A stretch of DNA of 64,000 nucleotides from Hyphomonadaceae bacterium (GTDB taxonomy: Bacteria; Pseudomonadota; Alphaproteobacteria; Caulobacterales; Hyphomonadaceae): NCBI GenBank assembly GCA_028285145.1, contig JANQQC010000064.1, positions 1 to 64,000 of the forward strand, given 5' to 3'. Shown piece after piece: positions 8,455 through 18,553 of the stretch. The notes below the pieces were generated by a model that worked only from the letters and a program-made list of their open reading frames with translations, did not search any database and was not told where the DNA came from. The translations under genes were made by a program, and so were the position numbers. Within the stretch, counting starts at the first letter, position 1. Each line of letters starts with the position of its first letter.

Positions 8455-10338
8455 ATGATGGCGAATGAGTTTGATGTGATTGTGGTCGGCGGCGGGCACG
8501 CCGGATGCGAGGCCGCATCTGCATCCGCCCGAACTGGTGCGCGAACGGCGCTGGTCACGCACAAGATCGTGACCATTGGCGAGATGTCCTGCAACCCAGC
8601 CATTGGCGGCCTCGGCAAGGGTCATCTCGTGCGGGAGATCGATGCGCTCGACGGCTTGATGGGTCGCGTCGCCGATCAGTCTGGCATCCAGTTCCGCGTC
8701 CTGAACAAATCCAAGGGCCCGGCTGTCTGGGGACCGCGTGCGCAGATCGACCGGGCGCTCTATCGGAAAGCCATGCAGGCCGAAATCCTGAACCATGAAA
8801 ACCTCACCGTGATCGAAGACGGTGTGGAAGACCTGGTGATGGTGGATGATCGCGTGGCTGGCGTTGTGGGTGCCAGCGGCGAAACGCATCGTGCAGCTGC
8901 CGTCGTCATCACTACCGGCACTTTCCTGAAAGGCATGATCCATATCGGAGACAAGCGGATCCCGGCCGGCCGTATGGGCGAGAAGCCTGCGATCGGATTA
9001 TCGGACCGGCTCTATGCGCTTGACCTACCAATGGGCCGTCTCAAGACGGGCACGCCTGCCCGCCTTGATGGCAGAACAATCGATTGGGAGAGTCTCGAAA
9101 GCCAGCCGGCCGATGATGTGCCGACGCCCTTTTCCTTCATGACGGACAAGATACGCGTCCCGCAGATCGCTTGCGGTGTCACGTGGAGCACTCCGGAAAC
9201 CCATGCGATCATCGCCAAGAACATCGACCAGTCCGCCGTCTATTCCGGGGCCATCGCCGGGCGTGGGCCGCGCTATTGCCCGTCCATCGAAGACAAGGTT
9301 CACCGGTTCGCCGACCGAAGCCGCCACCAGATCTTCCTTGAGCCCGAAGGCCTGGAAGATGACACGGTCTACCCGAACGGTATTTCCACCTCGCTGCCGA
9401 CGGATGTGCAGGACGCTTTCCTGACAACCATTCCCGGACTGGAGTCGGCGCGTATCATCCAGCACGGCTATGCCATCGAGTATGACTATGTAGATCCGCG
9501 AGCTTTGACCGCCGCCCTTGAGCTCAAGGCGCTGGACGGTCTCTTTCTCGCCGGTCAGATCAATGGGACGACTGGGTATGAGGAAGCCGGCGCGCAAGGA
9601 CTCGTCGCCGGACTCAACGCGGCGCGAAAAGCTGGTGGGCTTGACCTTGCCGTCTTCGATCGCGCTGAGGCCTATATCGGGGTTCTCATCGATGATCTCA
9701 CGACACGTGGAGTCACAGAGCCCTATCGGATGTTCACCTCGCGCGCCGAGTACCGCCTTGCGCTCCGTTCGGACAATGCGGATCAGCGGCTCACGCTGAA
9801 AGGCATTGCGCTCGGACTGGTCGGCACCGACCGCGCCGAGATGTTTCACGTGAAACATTCGAAGCTCGAAACTGCGCGGGCCATGCTCGCCGAATTGAAG
9901 CTCGCGCCGAATGCTGCCCGCGACGCAGGATGGGCCGTAAACCAGGACGGCCGTGTTCGGTCCGCCTGGGAATATCTCGCTTACCCATCAATTTCCTTTG
10001 TCGATCTTACCGAGGTTTGGCCCGCGCTTACCGAGACCGACTCATCGATACAGGCGCAGATGGAAATCGAAGCCCAGTATGCCGGGTATCTCGAGCGGCA
10101 GGCCGCTGACGTGGCAGCGCTCCGAAAAGACGAAGCACTACAATTGCCGTCTGACCTGGACTACGCCTCGGTCGGTGGTCTCTCCAATGAAGTTCGTCAG
10201 AAGCTTGAGACGATCCGGCCCGGGACGATCGGTCAGGCCTCTCGGATTGAAGGCGTGACGCCGGGTGCGCTCACGGCGCTACTCGGCCACGTGAAAAAGC
10301 ATGGATCTACCGCCACAGCGAAAGCGCGGGCCTCGTGA
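8455..10338 (+). CDS. mnmG: tRNA uridine-5-carboxymethylaminomethyl modification enzyme MnmG
   Basis: FAD-dependent partner of MnmE. The 627-residue protein begins with the dinucleotide-binding GGGHAG at residues 12-17 and has the expected MnmG length. Either of two adjacent ATGs (MM) may be used. Codons 463-468 (MFHVKH) contain a perfect parS palindrome, so this coding stretch also serves as a chromosome-segregation site. The stop overlaps the GTG start of rsmG (GTGA). Confidence 0.96.
   Translation: MMANEFDVIVVGGGHAGCEAASASARTGARTALVTHKIVTIGEMSCNPAIGGLGKGHLVREIDALDGLMGRVADQSGIQFRVLNKSKGPAVWGPRAQIDRALYRKAMQAEILNHENLTVIEDGVEDLVMVDDRVAGVVGASGETHRAAAVVITTGTFLKGMIHIGDKRIPAGRMGEKPAIGLSDRLYALDLPMGRLKTGTPARLDGRTIDWESLESQPADDVPTPFSFMTDKIRVPQIACGVTWSTPETHAIIAKNIDQSAVYSGAIAGRGPRYCPSIEDKVHRFADRSRHQIFLEPEGLEDDTVYPNGISTSLPTDVQDAFLTTIPGLESARIIQHGYAIEYDYVDPRALTAALELKALDGLFLAGQINGTTGYEEAGAQGLVAGLNAARKAGGLDLAVFDRAEAYIGVLIDDLTTRGVTEPYRMFTSRAEYRLALRSDNADQRLTLKGIALGLVGTDRAEMFHVKHSKLETARAMLAELKLAPNAARDAGWAVNQDGRVRSAWEYLAYPSISFVDLTEVWPALTETDSSIQAQMEIEAQYAGYLERQAADVAALRKDEALQLPSDLDYASVGGLSNEVRQKLETIRPGTIGQASRIEGVTPGALTALLGHVKKHGSTATAKARAS
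9842..9857. promoter_or_regulatory. parS centromere site 1 (inside mnmG)
   Basis: TGTTTCACGTGAAACA is a perfect 16-bp palindrome identical to the bacterial parS consensus, bound by ParB. It is read as Met-Phe-His-Val-Lys-His within MnmG. It lies about 5.7 kb from the putative origin and about 1.9 kb upstream of parB. Confidence 0.95.
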
Positions 10339-10955
10339 GCGAGTATGGCCGCGAGGATCTTGAGCGCCGGGAAATTGTTTCACGTGAAACACTGAAAGCG
10401 CTCGATACGATCGTGGAGACGCTCGACGAGTGGCGGAAGAAATCGAACCTCATTGGCCCGCGAGAGTGGGACTCCCTGTGGTCACGCCATGTGTGGGACT
10501 CGCTTCAGCTTCGAGAGTGCATCCCACCGAATGCCCGGATCGTAGACCTCGGGTCCGGTGCTGGTTTTCCGGGGCTTGTCCTGGCAGCCAGTGCCAATGA
10601 GCAAGGTCATGTCACAATGATCGAGAGCGTCGGAAAAAAGTGCGCCTTTCTGAGAGCGGCGATTTCGAATGTTTCATTGCCCGCGACTGTCCATCAGGGC
10701 CGTGTGGAATCAGCGCCTGATATCACGGCCGATTTCGTCACCGCCAGAGCCTTCGCGCCTTTGCCGAAGCTGCTCGACTACGCATCGCCATGGCTCACCA
10801 AAGGGGCGTTTGGATACTTTCATAAGGGCGAGCGATGGTCTGAGGAATTGACGGCAGCCCGCGAAACGTGGGAATTCTCGTATGACGCGATTCCGAGTAA
10901 AAGCGGAGGCGCGGGTGTTATTCTGAAACTCTGGGAGGTCCGCCGTGCCGGCTGA
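10335..10955 (+). CDS. rsmG: 16S rRNA (guanine-527-N7) methyltransferase RsmG
   Basis: Methylates G527 of 16S rRNA with SAM. The 206-residue protein has the SAM-binding motif [11 protein letters not shown] near residues 70-80. It starts with GTG overlapping the mnmG stop (GTGA). Codons 14-19 (IVSRET) contain a second perfect parS. Its 3' end overlaps the parA start by 11 bp. The order mnmG-rsmG-parA-parB is the classical gid/par cluster. Confidence 0.95.
   Translation: MSEYGREDLERREIVSRETLKALDTIVETLDEWRKKSNLIGPREWDSLWSRHVWDSLQLRECIPPNARIVDLGSGAGFPGLVLAASANEQGHVTMIESVGKKCAFLRAAISNVSLPATVHQGRVESAPDITADFVTARAFAPLPKLLDYASPWLTKGAFGYFHKGERWSEELTAARETWEFSYDAIPSKSGGAGVILKLWEVRRAG
10376..10391. promoter_or_regulatory. 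parS centromere site 2 (inside rsmG)
   Basis: A second perfect copy of TGTTTCACGTGAAACA, 534 bp from the first (start to start). Here it is read in a different frame (Val-Ser-Arg-Glu-Thr). Conservation of the 16-mer in two reading frames shows that the DNA palindrome, not a peptide, is selected. Confidence 0.95.
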
Positions 10956-11757
10956 AACTCGAATTCTCGCCGTGACCAACCAAAAAGGCGGGGTCGGCAA
11001 GACGACCACGTCGATCAATCTCGGTACCGCGCTCGCCGCCGTCGGCCGCAAAGTTCTGATCATCGATTTCGATGCTCAGGGCAATGCCTCGACGGCGCTG
11101 GGTATCGACTACGAAGACCGGCAGATGACGTCATACGATGTGGTTGTCCACAAAGTGCCGCTCGAAGAAGCGATACTCGAGACGATTGTTCCACGTTTGG
11201 ATATCGTCGCGGGTGACGAAAGCTTGTCGGGTGTCGAGACGGAGTTGGCAACAGATCCTAAGCGGTCTTACCGGCTGCGCGATGCCGTGCGGGACTTCGC
11301 CGATCGCAAGACTGCTGCGGATGAGGACGGGTACGACTACATCCTCATTGATTGCCCGCCGTCTTTATCATCTCTGACAATGAATGCCATGGCCGCTGCG
11401 CACGCGCTTCTCGTGCCGCTGCAGTGTGAGTTCCTTGCGCTGGAAGGTCTGACCCAGTTGCTCCGCACCATCGAAGTCGTCCGGTCCGGCCTGAATCCGA
11501 GCCTCGACATACAGGGCGTTGTGCTGACGATGTATGATACACGGAATCGCCTGTCGGAGGAGGTCGCCCAGCAGGTCCGACAGCATATGGGCGACAAAGT
11601 CTACAAGACGATCATTCCACGTAATGTCCGCCTGTCGGAGGCACCGTCTCACGGAAAGCCGGCCTTGCTCTATGACTATCGCTGTCCCGGGAGCGAGGCA
11701 TACATCCGACTCGCATCGGAAGTTCTACAGCGCGAACGTGCATTGAAGGCGGCTTGA
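10945..11757 (+). CDS. parA: Chromosome-partitioning ATPase ParA
   Basis: Walker-type ATPase that moves ParB-parS complexes. The 270-residue protein has the deviant Walker A KGGVGKTT with signature lysine K14 and catalytic lysine K19, and lacks an N-terminal HTH, so it is the chromosomal Soj/ParA class. The start is GTG inside the rsmG end (11-bp overlap). parB follows 3 bp after its stop. Confidence 0.96.
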   Translation: MPAETRILAVTNQKGGVGKTTTSINLGTALAAVGRKVLIIDFDAQGNASTALGIDYEDRQMTSYDVVVHKVPLEEAILETIVPRLDIVAGDESLSGVETELATDPKRSYRLRDAVRDFADRKTAADEDGYDYILIDCPPSLSSLTMNAMAAAHALLVPLQCEFLALEGLTQLLRTIEVVRSGLNPSLDIQGVVLTMYDTRNRLSEEVAQQVRQHMGDKVYKTIIPRNVRLSEAPSHGKPALLYDYRCPGSEAYIRLASEVLQRERALKAA

Positions 11758-11760
11758 TCC

Positions 11761-12708
11761 ATGGCGAAAGAAGGTAAGATCAAACCCTCCAGGCTTGGAC
11801 GTGGCCTTTCATCTCTCATTGGCGAGATTGAAGGGGCAACCCCGGCCAAACCTGCAAAACCTGCCAAGCCGGCAAAGACTGAGTCCAGGGATGCGGCACC
11901 AGCGACCCCGGCACCGAACGAAATCGATATCTCGCTGATCAGCCGCAATCCGGCCCAACCGCGACGTGATTTCGACGAAGAAGCCCTTGAGGAGCTGGCT
12001 GGATCGCTGAAGCGGAAGGGTGTGCTTCAGGCGATATTGGTACGACCGGATCCAAAGCGCTCAGGCGGCTATCAGATTGTTGCCGGTGAACGGCGCTGGC
12101 GTGCTGCGAAGCGGGCAGGTCTGACTTCTATTCCTGCCGTCATCCGTGATCTTGATGAACTCGAGCTTCTCGAAATCGGCATTATCGAGAATGTTCAACG
12201 TGCCGATCTCAATGCAATTGAAGAAGCAGAAGCCTATGGCGCTTTGATGAAGCGGTTCGGCCGTACTCAGGATGCGCTGGCCGACAGTGTGGGCAAAAGC
12301 CGAGCGCATATCGCCAACACGCTTCGGCTTCTGAATCTTCCCGAAAGTGTAAGAACCGATGTTCGTGAAGGCCGGCTCTCTGCCGGGCATGCCCGGGCGC
12401 TTTTGTCCGCGCCGGACCCGGTCGAGGCGGCGATGCAGGTGCTCGCAAAGAAGCTGAGCGTTCGCGAGGCCGAGGCCCTGGTCAAACGCCTCAAGGATGG
12501 TGACGAACCGGCCGACACCACATCCGGCAAGCCTGCCAAATCGGATGAGAAGGATGTCGACACGGCGGCGCTCGAAGCGGATCTGTCACGGACACTCGGG
12601 CTGGATGTCGAAATCCGTCACAAGCCGGGCGGTGGTGATCTCCGCATCAAGTATCGTGATCTGGAACAACTCGATGATGTTTGCCGGCGTCTAACCGCCA
12701 AGCGGTAA
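11761..12708 (+). CDS. parB: Chromosome-partitioning protein ParB
   Basis: CTP-dependent DNA clamp that loads at parS. The 315-residue protein has an N-terminal ParA-interacting segment (RLGRGLSSLIG, residues 11-21), a low-complexity linker with repeated AKP (29-39), the CTP-binding GERRWRA (109-115), a central HTH region, and a C-terminal dimerisation region after a charged spacer. Its targets are the two perfect parS sites in mnmG and rsmG. Convergent with holA, only 7 bp apart. Confidence 0.95.
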   Translation: MAKEGKIKPSRLGRGLSSLIGEIEGATPAKPAKPAKPAKTESRDAAPATPAPNEIDISLISRNPAQPRRDFDEEALEELAGSLKRKGVLQAILVRPDPKRSGGYQIVAGERRWRAAKRAGLTSIPAVIRDLDELELLEIGIIENVQRADLNAIEEAEAYGALMKRFGRTQDALADSVGKSRAHIANTLRLLNLPESVRTDVREGRLSAGHARALLSAPDPVEAAMQVLAKKLSVREAEALVKRLKDGDEPADTTSGKPAKSDEKDVDTAALEADLSRTLGLDVEIRHKPGGGDLRIKYRDLEQLDDVCRRLTAKR

Positions 12709-12715
12709 TGATCAG

Positions 12716-13732
12716 CTAGCGCGCGGCCACCGAGAGATTTCGCACAAGCGATCGGAGCGCGGCAGGCGCAGCCGGGCCTGATGATTTTGCTAGCAGCTCT
12801 GTGTCATAGATTCTGGAGAGCGCAGCCGTAAGTCGTTTCATGGGCCATTTCTGCAGGCGCTTCTGAAAGGCCGGCCAGTCTGACTTCCAGACCGGCGGGC
12901 GAAGTTTCATGCCGACATCGCCGCCACTCCTGGAAAGTGCGTGTGCGTCCTGCATGCGCACAAATTCTCTTTGTAGGGCACGCAGGACGGAGATGGGCGA
13001 GGTGCCCGTCGCGTCGAGCTTGTCGAATTCGGTCATCGCTGCATCCAGCTGACCGGAGAGCGCTGAACTCACCAGATCATTCAGAGCCTGCTCCACGTCA
13101 CCGGCGGTGAGCTGGCGAATATCACGGGTGTTGATCGGCCTGTTCAGGCCGCGCCCATAAAGTGCGACTTTCTCGATCTCACGCCGCGCAAGGGTGCGAT
13201 GGCCGGGCAAGTTGCGCGACATAAGGGCGAGGGCGGCCGGCTCGATCTCGAGATCGTCGCGCGCAAGCTCTGACTTGACCAGGCTCTCAACATCGCCGGT
13301 CTCGTCACTGAAAACATGGAGCGCAGCGGCATTCCTGGCGACTTCGATTGTCGTCCGCAGCTTGGATCGTTTCGCAAGCCCATCTGCCAGAATGATGAGC
13401 CGCGCACCGAACCGCCCTGGATCGTTATCTCCATCAGTAATGGCGCGCAGGAGAATGACGCTGATCTTGTCGCCGCGTGTCCGCACACGAATAGCGCGTT
13501 CGCCACCGAGAAGGGCGCGGGCTTCGAGGGCATCGTAGAAACCTGATGGATCTTTGCGGACGGCATCGTCTTCAAAGGTCTGGATATCGGCCGCATCGAT
13601 CTTCCAGGTGTCGGTCAGCTGACGGGCGGTATCGGATACAACCCCTTCATCTTCGCCAAAGACCAAAGCTGCCCAGACATTGTCAGCCGGCTTACCGGCG
13701 AAGCGCTCGGCCTGCGCCCCAGCGAACTTCAT
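12716..13732 (-). CDS. holA: DNA polymerase III delta subunit
   Basis: The clamp-loader subunit that opens the sliding clamp. The 338-residue protein begins MKFAGAQAERF and shows the weakly conserved HolA pattern, such as LVFGEDEGVV near the N terminus and ARREIEKVALYG in the middle. It overlaps the 3' end of lptE by 4 bp; the order leuS-lptE-holA on the minus strand is standard. No key feature is missing. Confidence 0.9.
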   Translation of the reverse strand: MKFAGAQAERFAGKPADNVWAALVFGEDEGVVSDTARQLTDTWKIDAADIQTFEDDAVRKDPSGFYDALEARALLGGERAIRVRTRGDKISVILLRAITDGDNDPGRFGARLIILADGLAKRSKLRTTIEVARNAAALHVFSDETGDVESLVKSELARDDLEIEPAALALMSRNLPGHRTLARREIEKVALYGRGLNRPINTRDIRQLTAGDVEQALNDLVSSALSGQLDAAMTEFDKLDATGTSPISVLRALQREFVRMQDAHALSRSGGDVGMKLRPPVWKSDWPAFQKRLQKWPMKRLTAALSRIYDTELLAKSSGPAAPAALRSLVRNLSVAAR

Positions 13733-14199
13733 TCTGCCGCGGCGAGTTTCATGCGAAGATTGTCGACAATGTTCTGCGACAGGTTTTCCATGGCGCGATC
13801 AGACGCGGCCAGTTGCGCGGAGATATCACCATAAGCCGCGCCGGGGACGTTGAAGGTTGCTTCTGTGCTTGTTGATCCCGAGGTCGCCGTCTCATTGTAT
13901 CTCAGGACGTAGGTTGCACGTGCGCGATAGCTCGACCGGGCAGCGGCACCGTCTGATGTGAAGGCGAGCTGTGCGAGCTGCTCGTTCAGGCGGACATTTA
14001 ACGTCGCGCCCTCCATCACACCAGGCAGGCCGGCGGATAGATCTCGCAGCAAGGCCTTTCGGAGCGTGTGCCCGGACCGGCCTGGGATTGTATCGACGGC
14101 AATCGAGCCGCCTGAAGGGGTTGCGTAAACCGGGCGGAATCCGCAGGCGCTGACAAGGACGAGTGCGCTGAAGGCGGCGATGGCGAGAAGCTGTTTCAT
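13729..14199 (-). CDS. lptE: LPS-assembly lipoprotein LptE
   Basis: Plugs and assembles the LptD channel that inserts lipopolysaccharide into the outer membrane. The 156-residue protein has a signal peptide and lipobox (VSAC, lipidated C19) followed by GFRPVY, typical of alphaproteobacterial LptE. Its ATG overlaps the leuS stop by one base (TGATG), and its end overlaps holA. Call rests on context plus the CGFRPVY motif. Confidence 0.88.
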   Translation of the reverse strand: MKQLLAIAAFSALVLVSACGFRPVYATPSGGSIAVDTIPGRSGHTLRKALLRDLSAGLPGVMEGATLNVRLNEQLAQLAFTSDGAAARSSYRARATYVLRYNETATSGSTSTEATFNVPGAAYGDISAQLAASDRAMENLSQNIVDNLRMKLAAAE

Positions 14200-16757
14200 C
14201 AGACGACGATATTCACGATGCGCCCTGGAACGACAATCACTTTCTTGATGGCCTTGTCGGCCAGGAAGGACTGAACACCAGCATCGGCTATCGCCAGCGC
14301 CTCGACTTCGTCCTTGGATGCATCCTTGGCAACGTTGATTTCGCCCCGGCGCTTGCCATTGACCTGAATGGGCATTGTGACCGCATCATCGACCAGCAAG
14401 GCGGGATCCACATCTGGCCAGGGAGCAGCCGACACGAAGCCGGACTCGCCGAGTTGCCGCCAGCAGCTTTCGGCCAGATGGGGCATGAATGGCGTTAGGC
14501 AGCGCGCCATCATGGACAGTGCCTCGGTCTGCGCGTTAACCGTCTGTTTACCCGCCGATTGGGCCTTTTTCAGCGCATTCACCCACTCGTACAAAGTGGC
14601 GACCGCAGAGTTGAAGCGGAACTCGGCGATGGCTCGATCGATGGCATCCGTAGATTTGTGGGCCAGCTTCCGGATCTCGCTGGCTGCAGGTTCATCGTCT
14701 GGCTCTGTCGATGAGGGCAGGGCGGCGAATAGGCTCCAGACGCGTTGTTGGAAACGGGCTGCGCCATCGACGCCAGCCTGGGTCCACTCGACGTCCCGTT
14801 CAGGCGGAGAGTCCGATAGGACAAACCAGCGTGCGGCATCCGCACCATAAGTTGAGACAATGATTTCGGGGTCGACAGTGTTCTTCTTCGACTTGGACAT
14901 CTTCTCAATGGGCCCCGCCGTCACAGGTTCACCGGAGGCGACCTCGATCCATTTGCCGTCTCGTCGATCAACTTCGCCGGGCTCAAGCCAGCGATCATCG
15001 GCGGACTTATACGTTTCGTGTGTGACCATGCCTTGGGTGAACAGGCCGGTGAACGGCTCCCCGCTGGACACGTCCAGCAGACCCACATCTCGCATCGCTC
15101 GCCCGACAAAGCGCGCATAAAGCAGATGAAGCACCGCGTGCTCAATGCCGCCGACATACTGGTCGACCGGCATCCAGTAAGCGCGCTCTTCCAGATCGTC
15201 AGGACTTGCAAACCGGGCATAGTACCAGGAGCTGCAAACAAACGTATCTAGCGTGTCGGTCTCTCGGTGAGCGTCGCCGCCGCACTTCGGGCAGGTTGTC
15301 TTCTTCCAGTCCGCATGCCGCTCAAGCGGGTTGCCGGGCTGATCGAAGCTGACATCGTCTGGCAGGCGGATTGGCAGATCTGCTTCGCGTGCCGGAACCA
15401 CGCCGCAGGAGGCGCAATGGACAGCCGGTATCGGGCAGCCCCAATAGCGTTGTCGAGAAACGCCCCAGTCGCGCAGGCGATAATTTGTCGTTCGTTCGCC
15501 AAGGCCGGCGTCTTCAATCCTGTTGATCGCTGCGGTGATGGCCTCATTGCTGCTGAGTCCATCAAGAAAACCCGAGTTGTAGATGGTCCCAGGGCCAACA
15601 TACGCCTCAGTCCGTATTTCAAACTCAGTTGAATCTTCACCGTCCGGCAAGACGACAGGAATGACCGGTAGCTTATACTTCCTTGCAAAATCGAGATCGC
15701 GCTGATCGCCAGCCGGGCAGGCGAAGATCGCGCCCGTGCCATAGCCCATGAGGACGAAATTCGCGATCCAGACAGGCAGGGTTTCTCCCGGCTTGAACGG
15801 GTGTTCGACGCGCAGGCCCGTATCGAAGCCAATCTTGTCCGCCGTTTCGATTGCTTCCTCAGAAACGCCGACCTTTGCGCACTCCGCCCGAAAGGCGCTG
15901 ATCTCAGGTGAGCCTTCTTCCAGCTGCAGCGTCAGCGGGTGGTCCGGGGAGAGCGCAACGAAGCTTGCGCCAAACAGTGTATCCGGGCGTGTCGTGAAGA
16001 TCTCGATGCCGTCTTCGAAGCCGGCCGGCGCATCGCCATCAAACGGAAAGCGCATCTGAAGGCCTTCCGACCGGCCAATCCAATTGGCCTGCATCGTGCG
16101 CACCTTGTCCGGCCATCGCTCAAGGGTGTCGAGCGATTCCAGAAGGTCATCGGCATATTCGGTGATCTTGAAGAACCACTGAGTGAGTTCGCGCTGTTCA
16201 ACAGGCGCGCCCGAGCGCCAGCCGCAACCATCAATGACCTGCTCATTGGCAAGGACGGTCTGGTCGACGGGATCCCAGTTCACTTTCGACGCCTTGCGAT
16301 AGACGAGTCCCTTTTCCCAAAGCTTCAGAAAAATCCTCTGCTGCTCCCCGTAATATTCGGGGTCGCAGGTCGCAAATTCTCGGCTCCAGTCGAGCGAACA
16401 GCCCAGTTTCTTGAACTGCTCGCGCATCGCGTCGATGTTCTTGTAGGTCCAGGTTCCGGGATGAACGCCGCGTTCCATCGCGGCGTTTTCGGCGGGCATC
16501 CCGAAAGCATCCCAGCCGACAGGATGCAGCACGTTGAAGCCTTTGGCCTTCTTGTGCCGGGCAACGACATCCCCGATCGAATAATTGCGGACATGACCAA
16601 CATGCATCCGACCGGACGGATACAGGAACATCTCCAGCACGTAGGCTTTTGGTGCGTCGCCAGCTTCAGCAGGCGGGATCGCTCTGAACAGATCAGCGTC
16701 GTCCCAGGCCGCACGCCATTGCGGCTCCGCGGCGAGGGGATCGTAGCGGTCGGACAC
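14199..16757 (-). CDS. leuS: Leucyl-tRNA synthetase
   Basis: Class I aminoacyl-tRNA synthetase of 852 residues. The HIGH-type motif is HVGH at residues 52-55, in [15 protein letters not shown] lies near residues 619-623. The long connective editing domain sits between them, and the anticodon-binding and C-terminal domains follow. Length is normal for a bacterial LeuRS. It is followed directly by lptE and holA; the DUF3576 lipoprotein gene lies upstream on the same strand, 31 bp away. Confidence 0.97.
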   Translation of the reverse strand: MSDRYDPLAAEPQWRAAWDDADLFRAIPPAEAGDAPKAYVLEMFLYPSGRMHVGHVRNYSIGDVVARHKKAKGFNVLHPVGWDAFGMPAENAAMERGVHPGTWTYKNIDAMREQFKKLGCSLDWSREFATCDPEYYGEQQRIFLKLWEKGLVYRKASKVNWDPVDQTVLANEQVIDGCGWRSGAPVEQRELTQWFFKITEYADDLLESLDTLERWPDKVRTMQANWIGRSEGLQMRFPFDGDAPAGFEDGIEIFTTRPDTLFGASFVALSPDHPLTLQLEEGSPEISAFRAECAKVGVSEEAIETADKIGFDTGLRVEHPFKPGETLPVWIANFVLMGYGTGAIFACPAGDQRDLDFARKYKLPVIPVVLPDGEDSTEFEIRTEAYVGPGTIYNSGFLDGLSSNEAITAAINRIEDAGLGERTTNYRLRDWGVSRQRYWGCPIPAVHCASCGVVPAREADLPIRLPDDVSFDQPGNPLERHADWKKTTCPKCGGDAHRETDTLDTFVCSSWYYARFASPDDLEERAYWMPVDQYVGGIEHAVLHLLYARFVGRAMRDVGLLDVSSGEPFTGLFTQGMVTHETYKSADDRWLEPGEVDRRDGKWIEVASGEPVTAGPIEKMSKSKKNTVDPEIIVSTYGADAARWFVLSDSPPERDVEWTQAGVDGAARFQQRVWSLFAALPSSTEPDDEPAASEIRKLAHKSTDAIDRAIAEFRFNSAVATLYEWVNALKKAQSAGKQTVNAQTEALSMMARCLTPFMPHLAESCWRQLGESGFVSAAPWPDVDPALLVDDAVTMPIQVNGKRRGEINVAKDASKDEVEALAIADAGVQSFLADKAIKKVIVVPGRIVNIVV

Positions 16758-16788
16758 TTGGATGGTCCTCCTCGAACCTGTGACGGGT

Positions 16789-17211
16789 CTAGCTGAGCTC
16801 GGCGACTTTCAGCGCACGGGCCCGCTCAAGAATGCGGTTTTCCAGTTGGATGCCGGTATCGACGGAGACGGCTGCATCAACCCATTCGCCGTCCTGACGC
16901 TCCTGACGGAACACCGAGACCTTCACACCATCGGCGCGCAGGCGCGTGTCGAGAATGTAGACCGTTGCCTTGATCCGCTCGTCTGGCGTGTTCTCGAAAC
17001 TGTGCCAGTCATAAAGGATCAGTCCGCCAAGCGGATCCGCGCTGGTGATGGGGAGGGAATCAAGCGTGTCTAGAGAGGCGCGCCAGAGGTAAGGATTTAC
17101 CCCGCCGCTCACCTCCTGCACCACGCGGCGCTCGATAGGTCCATCGGAGGACTGACACCCGGCGAGCATGATCGCCGCAGCGGCACCGGAAAGAAGAGTA
17201 CGAAGAACCAT
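16789..17211 (-). CDS. DUF3576 domain lipoprotein
   Basis: A 140-residue protein with an N-terminal signal peptide and lipobox (MLAGCQ, C19), so probably membrane-anchored on the periplasmic side. The body has the DUF3576 pattern, including [12 protein letters not shown] and PLGG(L)ILYDW. The function of the family is unknown. It regularly precedes leuS in alphaproteobacteria (from memory), and here it is 31 bp upstream on the same strand, suggesting co-transcription with leuS-lptE-holA and a possible envelope role. Confidence 0.8.
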   Translation of the reverse strand: MVLRTLLSGAAAAIMLAGCQSSDGPIERRVVQEVSGGVNPYLWRASLDTLDSLPITSADPLGGLILYDWHSFENTPDERIKATVYILDTRLRADGVKVSVFRQERQDGEWVDAAVSVDTGIQLENRILERARALKVAELS

Positions 17212-17315
17212 ATCGCTGAATTCCTGATAGCAAGAGGCCGGGAAACGCGTTTCTATAACATTCGAGCTAGGTCCCGCCAGTCCGTATATGCGGACGTGTC
17301 CGAAGAGGTCTTCCC

Positions 17316-18476
17316 ATGCGACTGGTATTCATTGGGATCGTAGCAGCGATTGTCGCCCAGCCGACCGCCCTGGCAGAGTTCGAGGGAGAGATCGGTTCGT
17401 GGGATTATGAGATTGGCGGGGAGGTGGTGACCGTTCTCGGCGCAGGCGACTCCGAAGGAATCGGCTGGGAGCCGGCGCTGTTCGAGTTTGGCGTTGAAGG
17501 TGGTCTTGAGCGCGTCCTCGACAATGGGGCCGAGATCGGTGTGCGCCTCACATGGCGTGCCCAGCGTGATCATCCGGCCCGCACCGGCGGCGTCGGGTGC
17601 CTGGACGAAGGGACCATTCCGGCAGTCGGTGTCTTCTTCGGTGCAGCGATCGGATGTGGTATTGAAGATACCGGGCCACGGGCGTCTGTTGAAGCAGCCT
17701 ACGCCTACATCGACGGAGGCTACGGCGAACTCACCATTGGCCGCGACCTCGGCATTGCGTCCCGGTTCTATGAGGGCCCGCGAGATGTTTTCTCCCATGC
17801 CCGTAGCAGCGATGCACTGCTGGACCCTAGCGGTCAGTCTTTTATTCGGCTGCGGGCAGACCTGACCGGACCGGCGGCGAAAGTCAGCTATACGACGCCG
17901 CGGCTTTTGGGTTTGCGTGCAGGGGTGTCCTTCACGCCCGAGGGCGATGCGCGTGGGTTGGATTGGGACCCTGTTCGTTCGATCGGGGGGCTTGACCGCC
18001 CGCAGATCGAGTCGGTCTGGGACGCCGGGCTGAACTTTTCTCGTCGGTTCCGTGAGTCCGGCCTCCGTGTAAGAGCCGGGGTGACCTATTCGGAAGGTGA
18101 TCTCTCTGAGATCGTTTCGCCGCTGGCTTTCAGCGACAACATCTCCGTCACCTCTGGCGGGGTCGAGCTAGAATGGGAGCGACTTGCCGTCGCCGCCTCG
18201 GCCCTGTCGTCCGACAATGGGGTATCCGGTGGCGATTACGACGCTTGGAGCATCGGCGCGCGAACGACCGGCTTTGGTGCCGATTGGTCGCTTACAATCG
18301 CGAGCGCAGAGGACTCAGTGCTTCAGGCGACCTCTGATTCGGCGGTCATCGGGGCCGCATGGACCCTCTCGGATAACCTGCGACTGGCGGTGGGTTACCA
18401 GCGAAATCGACTTGAATTGCCTCTTTTCGAAGCAGATTCGCAAGGTGCCGTGTTGGAAATCACACATTCCTACTGA
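17316..18476 (+). CDS. Outer-membrane porin-like beta-barrel protein
   Basis: A 386-residue protein with a signal peptide (residues 1-20, ending ALA) and a long run of alternating beta-strand-like sequence with many Gly and aromatic residues, including AYIDGGYGELTIGRD, common in alphaproteobacterial porins. It ends in an aromatic residue (Tyr), as expected for BAM-dependent insertion. AGAGG lies about 7 bases before the ATG. It probably forms a general or substrate-selective pore; no substrate can be inferred. A single-gene unit divergent from the DUF3576 gene. Confidence 0.75.
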   Translation: MRLVFIGIVAAIVAQPTALAEFEGEIGSWDYEIGGEVVTVLGAGDSEGIGWEPALFEFGVEGGLERVLDNGAEIGVRLTWRAQRDHPARTGGVGCLDEGTIPAVGVFFGAAIGCGIEDTGPRASVEAAYAYIDGGYGELTIGRDLGIASRFYEGPRDVFSHARSSDALLDPSGQSFIRLRADLTGPAAKVSYTTPRLLGLRAGVSFTPEGDARGLDWDPVRSIGGLDRPQIESVWDAGLNFSRRFRESGLRVRAGVTYSEGDLSEIVSPLAFSDNISVTSGGVELEWERLAVAASALSSDNGVSGGDYDAWSIGARTTGFGADWSLTIASAEDSVLQATSDSAVIGAAWTLSDNLRLAVGYQRNRLELPLFEADSQGAVLEITHSY

Positions 18477-18497
18477 AACGACGGCCGTTGCCGATTC

Positions 18498-18512
18498 TTA
18501 ATCTTTGCTTAA
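18498..18512 (+). promoter_or_regulatory. Full CtrA motif with adjacent GANTC upstream of the ntrZ-like gene
   Basis: TTAA-tctttgc-TTAA is an exact match to the CtrA consensus, and GATTC (a CcrM methylation sequence) lies directly before it at 18493-18497. It is 41 bp upstream of the chosen ATG at 18554, a position where CtrA could act as activator or repressor. Confidence 0.65.
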
Positions 18513-18553
18513 GTGAAAATCGTGCTTACTTACATCGTCTGAGGATGGGTGAA

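Noticed and set aside
10285..10300. A third parS near the mnmG end (ccacgtgaaaaagc)
   Set aside because: It matches only the central CACGTGAAA half; the left arm is missing.
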